From: Phenylobacterium sp.
GTDB lineage: Bacteria; Pseudomonadota; Alphaproteobacteria; Caulobacterales; Caulobacteraceae
DNA length: 37,181 nt
Reading direction: 5' to 3'
Assembly: GCF_025351295.1 (NCBI RefSeq)
Contig: NZ_JANXWD010000022.1
Location: 1-37,181 of the forward strand
Shown: one piece after another, positions 21,742 through 30,143 of the stretch
Numbering within the stretch: the first letter of the stretch is position 1
Layout: the number at the start of each line of letters is the position of its first letter
Translations under genes and position numbers: made by a program
The notes under the pieces: model-generated
The model's input: only the letters and a program-made list of their open reading frames with translations
The model's database searches: none
Told to the model about the DNA's origin: nothing

Positions 21742-23412
21742 ATGGCGCAGCAGTACATCTATCAGATGCAGGGCCTGACCAAGGCCTACCCCGGCAGCCC
21801 CAAGAAGGTGTTCGAGAACATCTGGCTGTCGTTCTATTCCGACGCCAAGATCGGCGTGGTCGGGGTCAACGGCTCGGGCAAGTCGACCCTGCTGAAGATC
21901 ATGGCCGGGATCGACAAGGAGTTCGGCGGCGAGGCCAAGGCCGCCGACGGGATCAAGATGGGCTACCTGGAGCAGGAGCCGCATCTGGACGAGAGCCTCG
22001 ACGTCTGGGGCAACGTCATCAGCTGGTGCGAAGAGAAGAAGATCTTCGACCGCTACAACGCCGTCGCCGTCGAGATGGGCGAGAACTACACCGAAGAGCT
22101 GATGGAGGAGATGACCGCGCTCCAGGAGAAGCTGGACGCCGGCGACCTGTGGGACATCGACTCCAAGATCGAGATGGCGACAGACGCCCTGCGCTGCCCG
22201 CCCAACGACTGGGCGGTGGACAAGCTGTCGGGGGGTGAGAAGCGCCGCATCGCGCTGGCCCGCCTGTTGCTGAGCAAGCCCGACATGCTGCTGCTGGACG
22301 AGCCCACCAACCACCTGGACGCCGAGAGCGTGGCCTGGTTGCAGCACCACCTGGAGGCCTTCCCGGGCTGCGTGATCCTGGTCACCCACGACCGCTACTT
22401 CCTGGACCAGGTGACCAAGTGGACGCTGGAGCTGGATCGCGGCAAGGGCATCCCCTACGAGGGCAATTACTCCGGCTGGCTGGAGCAGAAGACCAAGCGC
22501 GTCGTGCAGGAACAGTCCGAGAGCGTCGCCCGCCAGCGCGCCATGACCCGCGAACTGGAGTGGGTGCGTTCGGGCGCCAAGGCCCGCCAGGCCAAGTCCA
22601 AGGCCCGCCTGGCGGCCTATGACGACATGGTCCGCGAGCAGGAGAACACCCGCGACGCCCAGAGCTTCGCCACCATCCAGATCCCGCCCGGCCCGCGCCT
22701 GGGCAACCTGGTGCTGGAGGCCAAGGGGCTGTCGAAGTCCTATGGCGACAAGGTGCTGTTCGAGGATCTCAGCTTCACCCTGCCGCCCAACGGCATCGTC
22801 GGCGTGATCGGGCCGAACGGCGCCGGCAAGTCGACCCTGTTCAAGATCATCACCGGCCAGGAGCAGCCGGACGGCGGCACCTTCCGGGTCGGCGAGACGG
22901 TGAAGCTGGCCTATGTCGACCAGAGCCGCGACGCGCTCGATCCGGTGAAGACGGTCTGGCAGGAAGTCAGCCAAGGGCTGGACATCCTCGCGGTCGGCAA
23001 GCGCGAGATCAACACCCGCTCCTATGTCGGCTCGTTCAACTTCCGCGGCGGCGACCAGCAGAAGAAGGTCGGCCTGCTCTCGGGCGGCGAGCGCAACCGC
23101 GTCCACCTGGCCAAGACCCTGACCACCGGCGGCAACGTCATCCTGCTGGACGAACCGACCAACGACCTGGACATCGAGACCCTGCAGAACCTGGAAGAGG
23201 CGCTGGAGGAATTCGCCGGCTGCGCCGTGGTCATCAGCCACGACCGCTGGTTCCTGGACCGCCTCTGCACGCACATCCTGGCCTTCGAGGGCGACAGCCA
23301 CGTGGAGTGGTTCGAGGGTAATTTCGAAGCCTACGAAGAGGACAAGAAGCGCCGCCTGGGCGCCGACAGCCTGATCCCCCACCGCATCAAGTTCCACAAG
23401 TTCACGCGGTAG
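21742..23412 (+). CDS. ettA: energy-dependent translational throttle protein EttA
   Basis: ABC-F protein of 556 residues with two nucleotide-binding domains and no membrane part. Domain 1 has Walker [10 protein letters not shown] (near 42), signature [11 protein letters not shown] and Walker [12 protein letters not shown]. The arm and P-site tRNA interaction motif linker run from about 245 to 310 ([29 protein letters not shown]). Domain 2 has [20 protein letters not shown] and [11 protein letters not shown]. The length and the opening [17 protein letters not shown] match EttA orthologues, which gate the first elongation step according to the ADP/ATP ratio at the ribosomal E-site. The start is chosen by homology because no strong ribosome site is seen. 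It is conserved chromosomal backbone. Confidence 0.96.
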   Translation: MAQQYIYQMQGLTKAYPGSPKKVFENIWLSFYSDAKIGVVGVNGSGKSTLLKIMAGIDKEFGGEAKAADGIKMGYLEQEPHLDESLDVWGNVISWCEEKKIFDRYNAVAVEMGENYTEELMEEMTALQEKLDAGDLWDIDSKIEMATDALRCPPNDWAVDKLSGGEKRRIALARLLLSKPDMLLLDEPTNHLDAESVAWLQHHLEAFPGCVILVTHDRYFLDQVTKWTLELDRGKGIPYEGNYSGWLEQKTKRVVQEQSESVARQRAMTRELEWVRSGAKARQAKSKARLAAYDDMVREQENTRDAQSFATIQIPPGPRLGNLVLEAKGLSKSYGDKVLFEDLSFTLPPNGIVGVIGPNGAGKSTLFKIITGQEQPDGGTFRVGETVKLAYVDQSRDALDPVKTVWQEVSQGLDILAVGKREINTRSYVGSFNFRGGDQQKKVGLLSGGERNRVHLAKTLTTGGNVILLDEPTNDLDIETLQNLEEALEEFAGCAVVISHDRWFLDRLCTHILAFEGDSHVEWFEGNFEAYEEDKKRRLGADSLIPHRIKFHKFTR

Positions 23413-23465
23413 GCGCGCGGACTTGACGGCGGCGTGAGGTTCAAGCTCCCTTGCCGCCGGAGTAG

Positions 23466-23723
23466 CGTTCACGGCCGACAGCGCCCGATGCCGCCGACAT
23501 CGCGGCGCGGGACGCGATCGGCGTCGGCGGCGCCAACATCGCCGTGGTGGCGGTGGGGCCCGATCTCTACGTCTTCGCCAAGACGATCAGCCAACAGCCC
23601 TATTGCGACGCGGCCGGCCGGCTCCACTATTCCTACGACGACGCCATCGTGGTCCGCGGCCGCACCCTGGCCGACTGCACGTCCGCAAGTGCGGGCGCTG
23701 GATTGCCGATTCACCACTCTTAA
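23466..23723 (+). pseudogene. degraded copy of the RTX-protein N-terminal domain
   Basis: The frame is open from just after a TAG at 23463 to TAA 23721-23723, with no start codon before several internal GTGs. The translation contains AADIAARDAIGVGG, then VVAVGPDLYVFAK, then YDDAIVVRGRTLADC. This lines up with the two RTX proteins downstream: in the second, AAYNAALAAFGRGFEY is followed by VQSDVYVFAVRI and NATLADV. The Gly-Asp repeats are missing. It looks like the remnant of a third tandem copy. It fills most of the 359-base gap after ettA; a short gene of its own started from an internal GTG is the alternative. Confidence 0.55.
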
Positions 23724-23771
23724 AAACTAGCCTGCGCAGTCTCCGCTTCCGTACGTCGCGGAAGGGATGAC

Positions 23772-24935
23772 ATGGCCGAGCTGATCGGAACCGATGACGC
23801 GGACGACCTCGTGGGTGACGCCGGCGCCGACACCCTGATCGGCGGCTCCGGCGGCGATACGCTGACCGGCGGCGGGGGCGTCAACCTGTTCGTGGTCGAG
23901 GCCGGGGACAGCCCCTCGGACCTGGCGATCTTCGATCCGACCGCGGTGGACACCATCACCGACTTCTCGCCGCAGGACCGGTTGATGTTCGGCGGATCGG
24001 AGCCGCAGGACGTGGACTCGCTCTATTCCTCGGTCGCCGCCGACTACGAGACCGCCTACGACATGGCGCAGACCGCCTTCGCCGGCGGCGTGGAATACGC
24101 CTCCATCAAGGTCGGCTCGGACGTCTTCGTCTTCGCCATGCGCGCGCAGTCGGTGGTCAGGCTGGAGGGCATCGATCCCGGGACCGTGACGGGCGCCGCG
24201 TTCTCGCACGGGGCGCCGGTGACCGGGCTGGACGACGAGGACGTGACGCTGTCCTCGGGCGCGGACCAGTATGACGCCGGCTCTGGCAACGACACCATCC
24301 ACGCCGGCGAGGGGGCCGACACGGTGATCGGCGGCCAGGGCCATCACGAGATCTATGGCGGCGGCGGCGACGACTCCATCTCTGACGGCCAGGGCGAGAA
24401 CTACCTGCGTGGCGAGGCGGGCGACGACGTCGTCAACGGCGGGGTCGGCCACGACGACATCAACGGCAACATGGGCCGCGACACGATCGACGCCGGCGCG
24501 GGCGACGACTGGGTGCGGGGCGGCAAGGACGACGACGTGGTGTTCGGCGGCGCCGGCAACGACCTGTTGTTCGGCGACCTCGGAAACGACACGGTCGGCG
24601 GCGGCCTGGGCGACGATCTCATGCAGGGCGGACCCGGCGACGACATCGTGCGCGGCGACGAGGGCGCCGACACCCTGATCGGCGGCCCCGGCCACGACAC
24701 CCTGGACGGGGGCCTGGGGGCCGACCTGTTCGTCGCCTCGCCCAATACCGGCGACGACGTCGTGATCGCGTTCAATGCTGGCGAGGGCGACCGGGTACAG
24801 GTCGACGCCGGCGCCCAGTTCACCGTCGCCCAGGTTGGCGCGGACACCGTCATCACCCTCGCCGACGGCGGCCAGATGACCCTGGTCGGCGTCTCGCTGG
24901 ACACCCTGCCGCCCGGCTGGATCTTCAGCGGTTAG
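23772..24935 (+). CDS. RTX calcium-binding protein, copy 1
   Basis: Acidic protein of 387 residues, start preceded by GGAAGGG. A short nonapeptide block (DAGADTLIGGSGGDTLTGG) covers about residues 15-36. A non-repeat domain follows (about 37-150; VDTITDFSPQDRLMF, TAYDMAQTAF, VGSDVFVFAMR). A second block of GGxGxDxux nonapeptides runs from about 165 to 325 (for example GGAGNDLLFG, GGPGDDIVRG) and should form Ca-binding beta-rolls. The C-terminus GQMTLVGVSLDTLPPGWIF is the type I secretion-like tail shared with copy 2. It is probably secreted through an ABC-type I exporter; no exporter gene is in the window. Role: surface or extracellular calcium-binding protein; no enzymatic domain is recognised. 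Confidence 0.9.
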   Translation: MAELIGTDDADDLVGDAGADTLIGGSGGDTLTGGGGVNLFVVEAGDSPSDLAIFDPTAVDTITDFSPQDRLMFGGSEPQDVDSLYSSVAADYETAYDMAQTAFAGGVEYASIKVGSDVFVFAMRAQSVVRLEGIDPGTVTGAAFSHGAPVTGLDDEDVTLSSGADQYDAGSGNDTIHAGEGADTVIGGQGHHEIYGGGGDDSISDGQGENYLRGEAGDDVVNGGVGHDDINGNMGRDTIDAGAGDDWVRGGKDDDVVFGGAGNDLLFGDLGNDTVGGGLGDDLMQGGPGDDIVRGDEGADTLIGGPGHDTLDGGLGADLFVASPNTGDDVVIAFNAGEGDRVQVDAGAQFTVAQVGADTVITLADGGQMTLVGVSLDTLPPGWIFSG

Positions 24936-25013
24936 AGTCGGCGGCGGACAGCTCGACATTGACCCTGGCGCCGGGCGGCGCGAGGTTTCCGCCGCACGCA
25001 GCGAGGCGCCGCC

Positions 25014-26201
25014 ATGGCCACGATCACCGGGACGACCGGCGCGGACACCCTGATGGGTGGCCTCGACGCCGACACCCTGACCGGCAGCCTCGGCGGCGAC
25101 CGGCTGACCGGCGGCCCGGGCTTCGACCTGTTCGTGTTCGCCTCGGGCGACAGTTCGGCGGCGGCCGGCCTCTCCGACCCCACGGCCATCGACACCATCA
25201 CCGACTGGTCGTCGACCGACCGGTTCCTGTTCCAGGGCGCCAATCCGGCCACCTTCGGCTCGATCTTCCAGTTGCCGGCGGACGACTATACGGCGGCCTA
25301 CAATGCCGCCCTCGCCGCCTTCGGCCGGGGGTTCGAGTACACGGCGGTCCAGGTGCAGTCGGACGTCTATGTCTTCGCGGTCCGCATCTCGGTGGGCGTG
25401 AAGCTGGAGAACGCCACCCTGGCCGACGTACAGCGGGTGAACTTCATCTCCGGCTCGCTCGACGCGGCGGGGGGCATCCAGGAGACCGGCAACCCCGGTG
25501 ACGACGCCCGCGACCTGACCCCCGGGGCCGACCGCTACGACGGCGCCGACGGCAACGACACCATCCATGGCCTGGCCGGCGCCGACACCCTGCAGGGCGG
25601 CGCGGGCAATGACCAGATCTTCGGCGGGACCGAGAACGACTCGATCAACGGCGGCGAGGGCGACAACTACCTGCGCGGCGACGAGGGGAACGACGCCATC
25701 GTCGGCGGCGCGGGCTTTGACGACATCAACGGCAACATGGGCGCCGACACCCTCGCCGGCGGGGCCGGCAATGACTGGGTGGTCGGCGGCAAGGACGACG
25801 ATGTGGTGTTCGGCGACGCCGGCAACGACATCGTCTACGGCAATCTCGGCAACGACACCGTGGGCGGCGGGCCGGGCGACGACATCGTGCGTGGCGGCCA
25901 GGGCGACGACGTGGTCCGCGGCGACGACGGCAACGACATCGTCGCCGGCGACCGCGGGAACGATACCGTCAGCGGCGGCCTGGGGGCCGACATCTTCATC
26001 ACCTTCGGCGACGCCGGCATCGACAAGGTGCTGGACTTCACGGCCGGCGAGGGCGACCGGGTGCGGGTCGATCCGGGCACGGTCTACACCCTGTCCCAGG
26101 TGGGCGACGACACGGTGATCGACATGGTCGGCGGCGCGAAGATGATCCTGGTGGGCGTGCAACTCTCCAGCCTGCCCGAAGGCTGGATCTTCGGCGCCTA
26201 A
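25014..26201 (+). CDS. RTX calcium-binding protein, copy 2
   Basis: Paralogue of copy 1, 395 residues, starting 78 bases after its stop with the same architecture. A nonapeptide block lies at about 8-40 (GADTLMGGLDADTLTG). The unique domain follows (IDTITDWSSTDRFLF, AAYNAALAAFGRG, VQSDVYVFAVRI). A long GD-repeat block spans about 165-325 (GAGNDQIFGG, GEGDNYLRGD, DINGNMGADT). The C-terminus MILVGVQLSSLPEGWIFGA matches copy 1. Blocks such as NYLRG, DDINGNMG, GKDDDVVFG and LGNDTVGGG are nearly identical in both copies, showing tandem duplication followed by divergence. The stop overlaps the convergent MFS stop by three bases. Confidence 0.9.
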   Translation: MATITGTTGADTLMGGLDADTLTGSLGGDRLTGGPGFDLFVFASGDSSAAAGLSDPTAIDTITDWSSTDRFLFQGANPATFGSIFQLPADDYTAAYNAALAAFGRGFEYTAVQVQSDVYVFAVRISVGVKLENATLADVQRVNFISGSLDAAGGIQETGNPGDDARDLTPGADRYDGADGNDTIHGLAGADTLQGGAGNDQIFGGTENDSINGGEGDNYLRGDEGNDAIVGGAGFDDINGNMGADTLAGGAGNDWVVGGKDDDVVFGDAGNDIVYGNLGNDTVGGGPGDDIVRGGQGDDVVRGDDGNDIVAGDRGNDTVSGGLGADIFITFGDAGIDKVLDFTAGEGDRVRVDPGTVYTLSQVGDDTVIDMVGGAKMILVGVQLSSLPEGWIFGA

Positions 26202-27442
26202 CCCGGCCCCGCCGGCATCTCGCGCAGGCGGCGGAGCGGCGAGGGCAGGCCGAACAGCGGGCAGAGGCACAGGCCGACCGCGCCGGCGACGATCGCCCCG
26301 CGGATCCCCAGCGCCTCGCCGAGCGCGCCGCCCAGCAGGGCGCCGACGATGGCCAGGCCGCCCGCGGCGGCCTTGAAGCTGGCGCCCACCCGGCCCAGCA
26401 CCTCCGGCGGCAACACGGTCTGGCGCAGGCTGCCGCCCAGCACCATGGCCGCCACCGCCACCGCATCGCCGAGAAACTGTGAGACCATGAGCATGGCCAG
26501 GCCGCTCTTCGGCTCGGCGGGGGTGAGCGCGATCAGGATGCCGACCACGCCGAACATCGCCTGCGCGCCGAGGATCGACGGGCCGACCCCGAACCGCCGC
26601 GACAGCCAGCCGGCCAGCACCGAGCCCGCCAGCGCGCCCACGCCGCCCATGGCGATGGCGACCCCCAGCAGGCCTGGGCCCAGGCCCACCACCCGGAGGC
26701 AGAAGATCATGTAGGTCGCGCCGAAGATGCCGCCGGCCAGGCTCTGAGCGCAGGTCATCAGGAAGATCGGCCGCACCAGCGGATGCCGCCAGGCCGCGCC
26801 GAAGCCCAGGGCCACGTCGTCCGCCCACCGCGCCTGCGGTTCCGGCGCGGGGGTCAGCTCAGGCTTGCGGATGGTGGCCAGGACGGCGGCGGAGGCCAGG
26901 TAGGTGACGGCGTTGGCGGCGATGGCGATGGGGATGGCCAGGATCTGGAACAGCACGCCGGCCAGCGCCGGGCCGGCGATCTCGGCGACCGACTCGGTGG
27001 CCGACAGGCTGGAATTGGCGGCCACCAGGTGCTCGGGGGCCACCAGGCCGGGCAGGTAGGCATGGTCGGCGATCTCGAACAGCACGCTGGCGGCGCCGAC
27101 CAGGGCGGCGGCCACATAGAGCTGCGACAGGGCCAGGACATGCAACAGCGCGGCGATGGGCAGGCTGGCCAGCACCACGGCGCGCAGCAGGTCGGCGGCC
27201 ATCATCAGTCCGCGCCGCCTGCTGCGGTCCACGAACCCGCCCGCCGCCAGGCCGACCACCAGGGCGGGGCCATAGGACAGCGCCGCCAGCAGCCCGACCT
27301 GCGAAGGCGAGGCGCCGAAACCGAGCACGGCGGCGATCGGCAGGCCGTCGCGGGTGATCCGGGCGCCGAACGCCGAGACGCTCTGCGCCAGCCACAGCCG
27401 GACGAAATCGCGGTCGCGCCACAGGGCGCTCTTGGAAGGCAT
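26198..27442 (-). CDS. MFS transporter, EntS-like (MFS_3) exporter
   Basis: Transporter of 414 residues from ATG 27442; the extra 99 upstream codons are basic low-complexity shadow. The start MPSKSALWRDRDFVRLWLAQSVSAFGARITRDGLPIAA is typical of MFS_3 proteins such as enterobactin exporter EntS. GGFVDRSRRRGLMMAADLLRA (motif A) and YLPGLVAPEHLVAANSSLSATESVAEIAGPALAG follow the same family. About ten to twelve membrane segments are visible. Substrate unknown; this group often exports siderophores or drugs. It is monocistronic and convergent with the RTX genes. Confidence 0.9.
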   Translation of the reverse strand: MPSKSALWRDRDFVRLWLAQSVSAFGARITRDGLPIAAVLGFGASPSQVGLLAALSYGPALVVGLAAGGFVDRSRRRGLMMAADLLRAVVLASLPIAALLHVLALSQLYVAAALVGAASVLFEIADHAYLPGLVAPEHLVAANSSLSATESVAEIAGPALAGVLFQILAIPIAIAANAVTYLASAAVLATIRKPELTPAPEPQARWADDVALGFGAAWRHPLVRPIFLMTCAQSLAGGIFGATYMIFCLRVVGLGPGLLGVAIAMGGVGALAGSVLAGWLSRRFGVGPSILGAQAMFGVVGILIALTPAEPKSGLAMLMVSQFLGDAVAVAAMVLGGSLRQTVLPPEVLGRVGASFKAAAGGLAIVGALLGGALGEALGIRGAIVAGAVGLCLCPLFGLPSPLRRLREMPAGPG

Positions 27443-27641
27443 GGGCGGAAACCAAAGGTCGGCGGCGGCCGAGCGGCCGGGATCGCGCGCAAAAGCGCGG
27501 GGCGCTTGCGGTGGGCGGAAATTTTGTCGCCGCCGCCGGCCCACCAATGGGGGCTGCTTCGCGGACCTGCGTTCCGAAGTCAAGGTTGCAGGCAATGCCT
27601 CCCGCCGGCGCCGGCGAACGTCGGCGCGCGCGAGGGAGGGG

Positions 27642-28265
27642 TCAGCGCCCGGGCGGACCGGTGGCGTGTCGGGGCGGGAGGATGCCCGGTTTCGCCCCGG
27701 TCGGGCGGTCCGGGGTGGCGACCGTGGTGACGGCCCCAATGGCGGCGAGCCCAGGGGCGGCGAGCCCAGGGGCTGCGGAGCCGGTGAGGCGGGCCCTGAG
27801 GGCGCCGGATCGGGGCTGGGCCGCCGGCGCCACGCCGAGCGTGGCCAGGAGGTCGCGCAGGGTGGGGAGCTGGGCAGGTTCGGGGCCCGGCAGGGTCAAG
27901 GCGTCGGCGACGATCCCGTTCAGGGTCTTCAGGAACAGCGGGAGGCTGGCGCGTTCGGCTTCGCGGTCGCGGTCGCGCTCGGTGAAGCGTTCGGAGCGTT
28001 CGGTTTCGAGGACCTCGTCGCGCTCGGGTTGTTCACGCTCGGCCGCGGGCTCGCGCCGCAGCAGGCGTGCGTCCCGGTCCAGGCGCAGCTTCAGCGCGAT
28101 ACCGAGGCGGACGGACGTGAAGCAGCGGTCGAAGGCCTCGAAGCACCGGGCTTCGGTCTCGGGGTCCGCGGCCGCCTCGTGCCGGTCGCGGTAAGCCATG
28201 CCCAGGCCGAAGGCGGCCTCGGTCAGTGCGGAGAGCATGGCGGCATCTGCAGGCATTGAGAACAA
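27642..28265 (-). CDS. conserved hypothetical protein, charged helical
   Basis: I do not recognise a named family. The 207-residue product has a helical N-terminal part (MLSALTEAAFGLGMAYRDRHEAA, CFEAFDRCFTSVRLGIALKLRL). A highly charged middle follows (ERDEVLETERSERFTERDRDREAE), then a Pro/Ala-rich tail with two copies of AAPGL encoded by a 16-base direct repeat near 27750-27770. The layout, a four-helix-like start followed by arginine/glutamate repeats, resembles small uncharacterised Caulobacterales proteins with an RSVRxxxxLxxRL segment. The start could be Met1, Met4 or Met10. There is no signal peptide or membrane segment. Confidence 0.6.
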   Translation of the reverse strand: MFSMPADAAMLSALTEAAFGLGMAYRDRHEAAADPETEARCFEAFDRCFTSVRLGIALKLRLDRDARLLRREPAAEREQPERDEVLETERSERFTERDRDREAERASLPLFLKTLNGIVADALTLPGPEPAQLPTLRDLLATLGVAPAAQPRSGALRARLTGSAAPGLAAPGLAAIGAVTTVATPDRPTGAKPGILPPRHATGPPGR

Positions 28266-28502
28266 AGATAGAACATAAGGGCAGCGACGTCAAGGCTGTT
28301 GCGCAGCACACGAGGTGGGAGGGAGAGGTGCGCGCATAGCCGTCTCCGACCGAAAGCAGAGATTCGTGGCTGAAAGCTCTGGAGGCAGCGATGCGCGCCA
28401 GGAGCAGACGTTAACTTCCGCGCCAGAAGCGGCCGTTAGGATCACACCAAGGACTCGGGCAGAGGCGTGTTCCCCATGCGCGTTCTCGTCGCAGTAGGCC
28501 GC

Positions 28503-29459
28503 CTACCTTCCGCGCTCGCGCCGCCACGTACTCGGCGTCAAACCGACAGTCTTTTTGAACAACCGCGTGAAATGCGCCTGGTCTGCAAAGCCGAGCTGCA
28601 ATGCAATGTCAGCAAGGTGCGGCTCGCCATCCAGGATGAGAGACTGCGCGCGCCGGACCCGCCGCTCCATGAGCCAGCGATGTGGGGGAAGGCCGGTCGA
28701 GGCCTTAAATGCATGATGGAAATGTGATGGCGACAGGCCGACTATCGCCGCGAGCGCCAGCGGATCGATGGCGCAGCCGATGTTGTCTTCGAGATACCCG
28801 ACCACGGCCCGCAGTTGTCGGGGACTGAGTCCGCCGCGAACGGACGCCTGAGGCGCGCCGTCCAGGCCGCGCAGCATCGATAAGAGGCCAACGGACAGTC
28901 CGTTCCCGAGCAGCTCATCGCTCGGCCCAGGCCGTTCGCATTCGGCTTCGAACACCCGCGCCAGGGCGAGGAGCCGAGGATCGCTAAAGCCGAACCGTGG
29001 CGTCCGCGGCAAAGCTTCCGCCCATGTCCCGGATCCGAGGGCCTCGAGGTCGGCGACCTCGAACTGCAGACTGATATATCGCAGGTAGCGGAGCGATGAC
29101 GACGACGTCCAAAAGGGCGTGTCCGCCGGCACCAGGTAGAGCCGGTTGGCAGGTTCTGTGGCTCCACGATGGGCGGCGCGCTGCCCCTCGCCGTGAATTC
29201 GATCTCCAACCTCCTCGAGAATGACCATGAGACGATGGTAGGGCGCCGCACGGTCGACCTCGAAGGCGCCGCCGAACTCCATCTCCTTGACTACCGCGCT
29301 CACGCCGCTCCAGGTCCGCTGGCGGATACCGGTCAATGTGCCGTTCGGGTTCTCGCGGTTGTAGGCTTTCCGCCAGTCCAGGCGGCTGTCGAGTTCGTGA
29401 TCCGCGCGATGGGAGCGCCAGTGCTCAGGGTAGTCGCCTTCGGCCAGGCTTGTCGCCAT
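28503..29459 (-). CDS. AraC family transcriptional regulator
   Basis: Regulator of 318 residues; the start at 29459 is chosen for GGGAGG five bases upstream, against a longer frame from 29513. The N-terminal part (about 1-200) is a ligand or oligomerisation region. The C-terminal double helix-turn-helix runs from about 215: LRAVVGYLEDNIGCAIDPLALAAIVGLSPSHFHHAFKASTG, then PHRWLMERRVRRAQSLI and LADIALQLGFADQAHFTRLFKKTVGLTPSTWRR, the AraC signature. It is divergent from the SnoaL-like gene at 29661 across about 200 bases, so that gene and its downstream partners are the probable targets. Confidence 0.93.
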   Translation of the reverse strand: MATSLAEGDYPEHWRSHRADHELDSRLDWRKAYNRENPNGTLTGIRQRTWSGVSAVVKEMEFGGAFEVDRAAPYHRLMVILEEVGDRIHGEGQRAAHRGATEPANRLYLVPADTPFWTSSSSLRYLRYISLQFEVADLEALGSGTWAEALPRTPRFGFSDPRLLALARVFEAECERPGPSDELLGNGLSVGLLSMLRGLDGAPQASVRGGLSPRQLRAVVGYLEDNIGCAIDPLALAAIVGLSPSHFHHAFKASTGLPPHRWLMERRVRRAQSLILDGEPHLADIALQLGFADQAHFTRLFKKTVGLTPSTWRRERGR

Positions 29460-29660
29460 GAAGACCTCCCGCGACAGGGCCACCTCGACAGACACACTGC
29501 TGCGGGCGCGCATCGCTCTCGTGATTTTACCATAGCGCGGAACAAAAGCCCGCGACGACGGACAATCCGTCCGTGCGCTGGGGCGCCACGTTCTCTTGGC
29601 CCGCCGCTCACGGAACGTTCAGCCGCGATCAGGAGACCGTCGCCCCGCCGGTTTGGAACG

Positions 29661-30092
29661 ATGATTGATCTCAGCAGCACAACCCTCGTCACGCAACCCC
29701 CGCTCTCTGAAGCCAACAAGGCCTTCGTCCTGGCGGCCTTCGACACCCTCTTCAATCGCCGCGACTACGCGGCCGCGGAGCGCTTCTGGTCTCCGGACTA
29801 CATCCAGCACAGCGCCCACATCGCGCCAGGCCGCGACGGGCTGTTTGAACTGGTGCGGGCCGCGCCGCCGACGTTGCGCTACCAGGCGGGCATCATCCTC
29901 GCCGACGACCACCACGTGATTGTACATGGCCGCTTCTCCGGCCATGGCCGCCCCGCCGCCTGGATCGCTGCGGACATCCTGAGGCTTGCGGGTGGATTGA
30001 TGGTCGAGCACTGGGACGTGCTCCAGGATGAGGCGATGGAAGCGGCGTCCCTCAGCGGCCGCCCCATGTTCGGCCATGCGTTCCCCGGCTGA
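29661..30092 (+). CDS. SnoaL-like (NTF2 fold) protein
   Basis: Protein of 143 residues starting MIDLSSTTLVTQPPLSEANK. FVLAAFDTLFNRRDYAAAERFWSPDYIQHSAHIAPGRDGL is the characteristic first half of the predicted SnoaL-like aldol-condensation group, with the YIQHS motif. DDHHVIVHGRFSGHG and ADILRLAGGLMVEHWDVLQ finish the cone. Close relatives are listed as nuclear transport factor 2 proteins without proven activity. It is the first gene of a plus-strand run that includes an AraC regulator, and lies opposite another AraC gene. Confidence 0.88.
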   Translation: MIDLSSTTLVTQPPLSEANKAFVLAAFDTLFNRRDYAAAERFWSPDYIQHSAHIAPGRDGLFELVRAAPPTLRYQAGIILADDHHVIVHGRFSGHGRPAAWIAADILRLAGGLMVEHWDVLQDEAMEAASLSGRPMFGHAFPG

Positions 30093-30110
30093 TCGATCAA
30101 GGAGGTCCGC

Positions 30111-30143
30111 ATGTTCTCATCGACGACGCCTCTCCAGCCATGA
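30111..30143 (+). CDS. ten-codon leader ORF before the AraC gene
   Basis: AAGGAGG at 30099-30105 stands five bases before ATG 30111. This is the strongest ribosome site near the AraC gene. The frame reads MFSSTTPLQP and stops at TGA 30141-30143, which overlaps the ATG of the AraC gene (ATGA). The AraC start itself has no ribosome site of its own. The simplest reading is a translationally coupled leader; a frameshifted original N-terminus is the alternative. Confidence 0.5.
   Translation: MFSSTTPLQP

Noticed and set aside
23424..23460. Possible hairpin after ettA (GGCGGC...GCCGCC)
   Set aside because: The stem is short, with a large internal mismatch and no T-run; not enough for a terminator call.
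21688..23472. 594-codon minus-strand frame opposite ettA
   Set aside because: The sense strand is unmistakable EttA; the antisense frame is a codon-bias by-product.
24280..24760. DNA-level tandem repeats in the RTX genes, considered as a CRISPR or VNTR
   Set aside because: The repeats are degenerate, have 27-base coding periodicity and no unique spacers; they encode the nonapeptides.
23727..26828. 1033-codon minus-strand open frame over the RTX genes
   Set aside because: Antisense of the Gly-Asp repeats gives an Ala/Val repeat pattern by itself; the sense strand has real starts, ribosome sites and RTX motifs.
27443..27641. Gap between the MFS exporter and the hypothetical gene
   Set aside because: Searched by eye for RNA genes, operators and small ORFs with a ribosome site; nothing convincing was seen.
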